From Atrichornis clamosus (Eukaryota > Chordata > Aves > Passeriformes > Menuridae), in contig WBMZ01010920.1 in NCBI GenBank assembly GCA_013400975.1, positions 124,001 through 188,000 of the forward strand: a DNA stretch of 64,000 bases, given 5' to 3'. The position numbers and the translations under genes are program-made. The notes below the pieces were generated by a model. That model searched no databases. It saw only the letters and a list, made by a program, of their open reading frames with translations, and was not told where the DNA came from. The stretch's first letter is position 1; each line of letters starts with the position of its first letter. This document shows, in pieces, positions 60,798 through 64,000 of the stretch.

Positions 60798-61240
60798 TGT
60801 TGTCCTTGGCTGGACATCCATTGCCCACTGAGTCTCTTTATCACTCCTCTACTCAGTGGGACAGGGCAGGAAGAAAATAAGACAGAAAAAACCTCATGGG
60901 TGTAGATAAGGCAGTTTAATAAATGAAAAATAAAGGTTGCAGATGTGAAAGCAAAAGGAAACAAAAGATTTTATTCTCTACTTCCCATTAGCAGGAAATG
61001 TCTGGTCACGTCCCAGGAAGCAGGGCTTCAGCATGTGTAGTGGTTGCTCTGGAAGACAAACATCCTAATAATGAATGCCCTGTGTACCCCCTCTTTCCAC
61101 CACCTGCCTCCTCCTTTCTCCTTGTTGCTGAGCAGATGGCAAATGGTATGGAATATCCCCTTTGGTCAGTTTGGGTCAGCTGTTCCCTCTCAGGACTTTG
61201 CCCACCCACAGCCTACTGGTGAGATGGAGCGTTGGAGAGA
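60798..61240 (+). mobile_element. ERVL-type solo LTR, degraded, 3' end missing
   Basis: The sequence starts with tgttgt and keeps the family's landmarks in order: 'ctcagtgggacagggcagga', 'cctcatgggtgtagataagg', 'cagtttaataaatgaaaaat', 'atggtatggaatatcccctt', 'tggtcagtttgggtcagctg' and 'cccacccacagcctactgg'. These mark an LTR family that is abundant in neoavian genomes. The usual tatatactg box before the 'ggtatggaat' block is not visible, and the terminal part with its CA end is lost or unrecognisable after about 61,240. No internal retroviral genes or second LTR are present, so it is a relic with no coding capacity. Confidence 0.85.
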
Positions 61241-63079
61241 GAGCACAGAGGCAGTCCTGGAGCCTGTTCATCCTGAACCCATGATCTAGAGGATTTTCAG
61301 TGAAGCTGAACAATACAGTAGAGATACTGTACAGAGTGGGATCTAAATGAGGTGAATTTTGCGGGCAGAGATATTATCTTTTACTACAGCCACTGAAAAT
61401 GTCAGTGATGCAGTTTCTAAGAGTGAAGGGCCCAAACGATTTAGAACAACAGATTTGCTGAGATTTTTGCTCATTTTCCAGTCACTTTTTCTGGTTTTTG
61501 TCAATACTTGTTTTTGTGAAACGTCTATCAAATGTCTGTGATGAATGACCATTACCACACTCAAATGATTATTCGATGACTTTCTAAACTATCTAGGACG
61601 GCCTATGATATGGTTCTGTGGAGCAAGAACCTGAATGTATTTTGTATGAAACAATCATGGAATAAATTTTAAAAATTATCTGTTAAGCATGACCAGACAA
61701 TGTCTGCATCTTTGTGCCTTATCTACTAATCAAGGCTGTAAAGTGTATCACCAAGTTTGTGGGCTTTTCATGGGAGACAGTGTCTATTTTCTCTTTGCCA
61801 GCAGTCTTGGAGACCCTTTCAGAATACTGGACAGTAGGTGCAGCTACATTCCTGAATGTTTCCTAATGTTATAATATTTTGCAATAAAGTACGAATGGTA
61901 TTGCAAGTATCAGTTACAGATTAAATTTTCTTCCAGTTCAAATGAATTAGTCAAGAATATTTTCCCATTTTATTGATATTGGTGTCTTCCTACTACTTTA
62001 GCCTTACTACAGATTCATAAACATCCACACACACTCACATCCCATTTAAAATCTTGTTATCCAAGAAATATGTTTTTTGTATCTTGTTAGCATATAATTT
62101 AACTCTCTGACATGTAAAAGTATTAAAACTGAGCCTCAACATTATGACAGTGAAGTTCATTTTGTAAGTGGTCTCAGACTGGGCAGAAAACTTTGTATGT
62201 TTTCAGGTGTATCTCAAGACAGATCTTAGTCTCAGCAATTAAAAAAAAATCCTCCAACTTTTTACTATTTGCTTCAGATGAAATCCAATGGAACTAACAA
62301 ATTTTTGCTCACAAGAAAAATTTTTAGAATGGACTTCAGTTTTTTTCTGCTTTAAGTAATGGGAGATGATTCTAGACTTCTGAAAATGTCCCAGAGATTT
62401 CTGGCAAACTGGAAATGTTATTCATAAAACAAGTGGCAAAACGTTTTCACCAAAGTACCAGTGTCCTTATAAAATGACACCTTTATTCCTCTCGATGTCA
62501 TATTGTTATAGATTGAGTAAGAAATGAAAAGAGGAAAAAATATCTCCTCGAGCACCTTTTTTCTGAGCAAAGGTTAAGTAGGACTTAAGCTTATTTGTTT
62601 GTTTTGCATTTTTTTTCTCTCCTAAAAGCAAGGCAGTGAGACTCATACAGGAGAGAGATTTCTGAATAAGTGTGAGGAGGATTCTCTTTTAAGTAAGGGA
62701 CAAGATGACAAGAATCACTGTTGCATCTTCTGTCTTTGCTGTTTTCCTCAGAGATGAATTTTGGCTTCAGAGATGAATGTAGAGGACAGTGTGCAGTTTT
62801 GTTGCCTCAGGATGGGAGCAAAAACCAGACTATTAATTTGTGATCTGCACCAGACTCTCCTCAAGTAATCTTCCCCTGCCGACACAGTTTTCTCATTTTT
62901 TTCTACAAGTATTCACATTTGCATTCTGGCTGACTGGCTGAAATATAACCAAAATTTGAGTGTGTAATCAGCTCTATTCAGCCAGATCCTGCTACCTGTG
63001 CATTGTTTGTTTCCTTGTATCTTCTTTGTATGTGCCTTGTTTCTTAATATCCTTTACAATACACATGCCGAGTAGCACT
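61241..63079. other. Unannotated DNA
   Basis: No gene or transposon is recognised. A short imperfect duplication of 'ttcagagatgaat' lies at 62,748-62,781. Other sequence is AT-rich with short frames only. Confidence 0.55.
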
Positions 63080-63420
63080 CAGGCTTGATTTACATGTACA
63101 ATGCATTTGTGCACAGAGGAGCAATCACAGCAAGTTTATACACAACCCGTCATTAATCTGTTCAGCAGTGCATTCCCATGTTAGCGTGGAGACACATTGA
63201 CTTTCCAGAATCACACAGGGCAAAATTCACTGCTGTTACAAGGGCTTAGCACAAGTTTTCCCCTCCGTGATATGTGACTAATATTATCCACTTAACATCA
63301 GGAGGCTGCAGCTCTGAAGCTCAACTCATTAGCATTTGAAAAATATATCAGAAACTTGAAGTGAAATGCGTTCTCTGCAGAAAAAAATGCTGCAAACATA
63401 TAAAAAAAATGCTACCAAGT
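63080..63420. promoter_or_regulatory. Candidate conserved non-coding element
   Basis: The block looks single-copy, is free of repeats and homopolymers for about 300 bp, and holds motifs such as 'gtcattaatctg', 'ctcattagcatttg' and 'gtgactaatatta', which carry homeodomain ATTA/TAAT cores, plus two cagcagtgcatt-like repeats. This is a guess from appearance. No alignment is available. Confidence 0.22.
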
Positions 63421-64000
63421 GAATTATCCTTTTTCATTAGGAATGGTGCTTCTTGTGTTCCTCTATGTCTGCCATCCTCACATTTTCTGAGTATTTTCTG
63501 ATCTACGACATCTCACATTCATTTTCTTGTCTAATTTTCCGAAGTAAGGCTGAGAATGTTTTCCTCAAGTCCTCAAATAAAACTAAACTGAAGTGAGAAG
63601 CAGCTGTAGATTTTAGCTCTCAGGAGCTTTTAGGCGAAGTACCCAATTTGTTTAGTAACTGTTCTATCATTCACCTCCTCAAAACAACCCTAACAAAACA
63701 TCTTCCCCCATCGTATTTTTCTGCAAGCCTTGAGTCAAACTGAGAAACCTTTATCCTGATTAAAATCTTCCAAATTCTTTTGCCTACTGAAAACAGTGGA
63801 ATTCCCTGTGTAACAATGGTACTTATTATTCCGTATGTATTAAAATGCGTAATCTACATTCTTAGTTTGCTTTGTTGGTCTAGGTGCTTGTATACATTTC
63901 AACTAATGCCAAGTTGCTAGCCAGCCTTTAGCCATATAAATTCCCTGAAATGCCCTAAACTCATCCATAAGTGGTGGCTTTTCTTAGAGAAAAAGATATG
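63421..64000. other. Unannotated AT-rich DNA
   Basis: Nothing recognisable in the final 580 bases. Confidence 0.55.

Noticed and set aside
1..64000. CRISPR arrays, operons, prokaryotic promoters or terminators
   Set aside because: No regularly spaced direct repeats and no dense gene packing occur. The repeats show this is vertebrate nuclear DNA.

Overview
This window looks like AT-rich nuclear DNA from a bird, either intergenic or deep inside a long intron. It has no confidently recognisable protein-coding gene, no rRNA or intact tRNA, no CRISPR array and nothing of prokaryotic layout. The open reading frames are short, reach at most 133 codons, occur on both strands and match no family I recognise. 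The taxonomic call rests on the repeats. There are nine recognisable fragments of CR1, the dominant avian LINE, three or more of them with the typical CR1 3' tail. There is also one degraded LTR with the core of a widespread avian ERVL-type family, which points to Neoaves. At least one MIR-like SINE relic is also present. CpG is scarce, as in vertebrate DNA. The species cannot be named from this window. Layout: bases 1-150 are the end of a minus-strand CR1. From about 150 to 20,700 there is almost no recognisable transposon. This stretch holds small tandem duplications, homopolymers, a perfect 13-bp inverted repeat at 5,604-5,651, a GC-richer island near 12.7-13.05 kb and an AT-rich, motif-dense block at 15.1-15.4 kb that looks like a conserved regulatory element. 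CR1 3' ends lie at 20.7 kb and 27.3-27.8 kb. Between them, at 23,271-23,322, is the best exon-like segment: a strong acceptor, 17 open codons, and a GT donor. Bases 27.8-38.2 kb are mostly unannotated, with one possible terminal exon at 32,317-32,423. From 38.2 to 55.0 kb CR1 becomes dense, with fragments at 38.2, 40.8, 43.6, 46.2, 50.4 and 54.2 kb in both orientations, plus a MIR relic at 39.7 kb and an LTR-like block at 42.5-43.1 kb. The last 9 kb is quiet except for the ERVL-type LTR at 60.8-61.2 kb and a possible conserved element near 63.1-63.4 kb. No gene pathway or operon can be described. The useful content is a repeat map, several exon-like or regulatory candidates that need comparative or RNA evidence, and structural oddities in the CR1 copies. 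I found no convincing new biological system. The exon-like segment at 23.27 kb and the hairpin at 5.6 kb deserve checking first.
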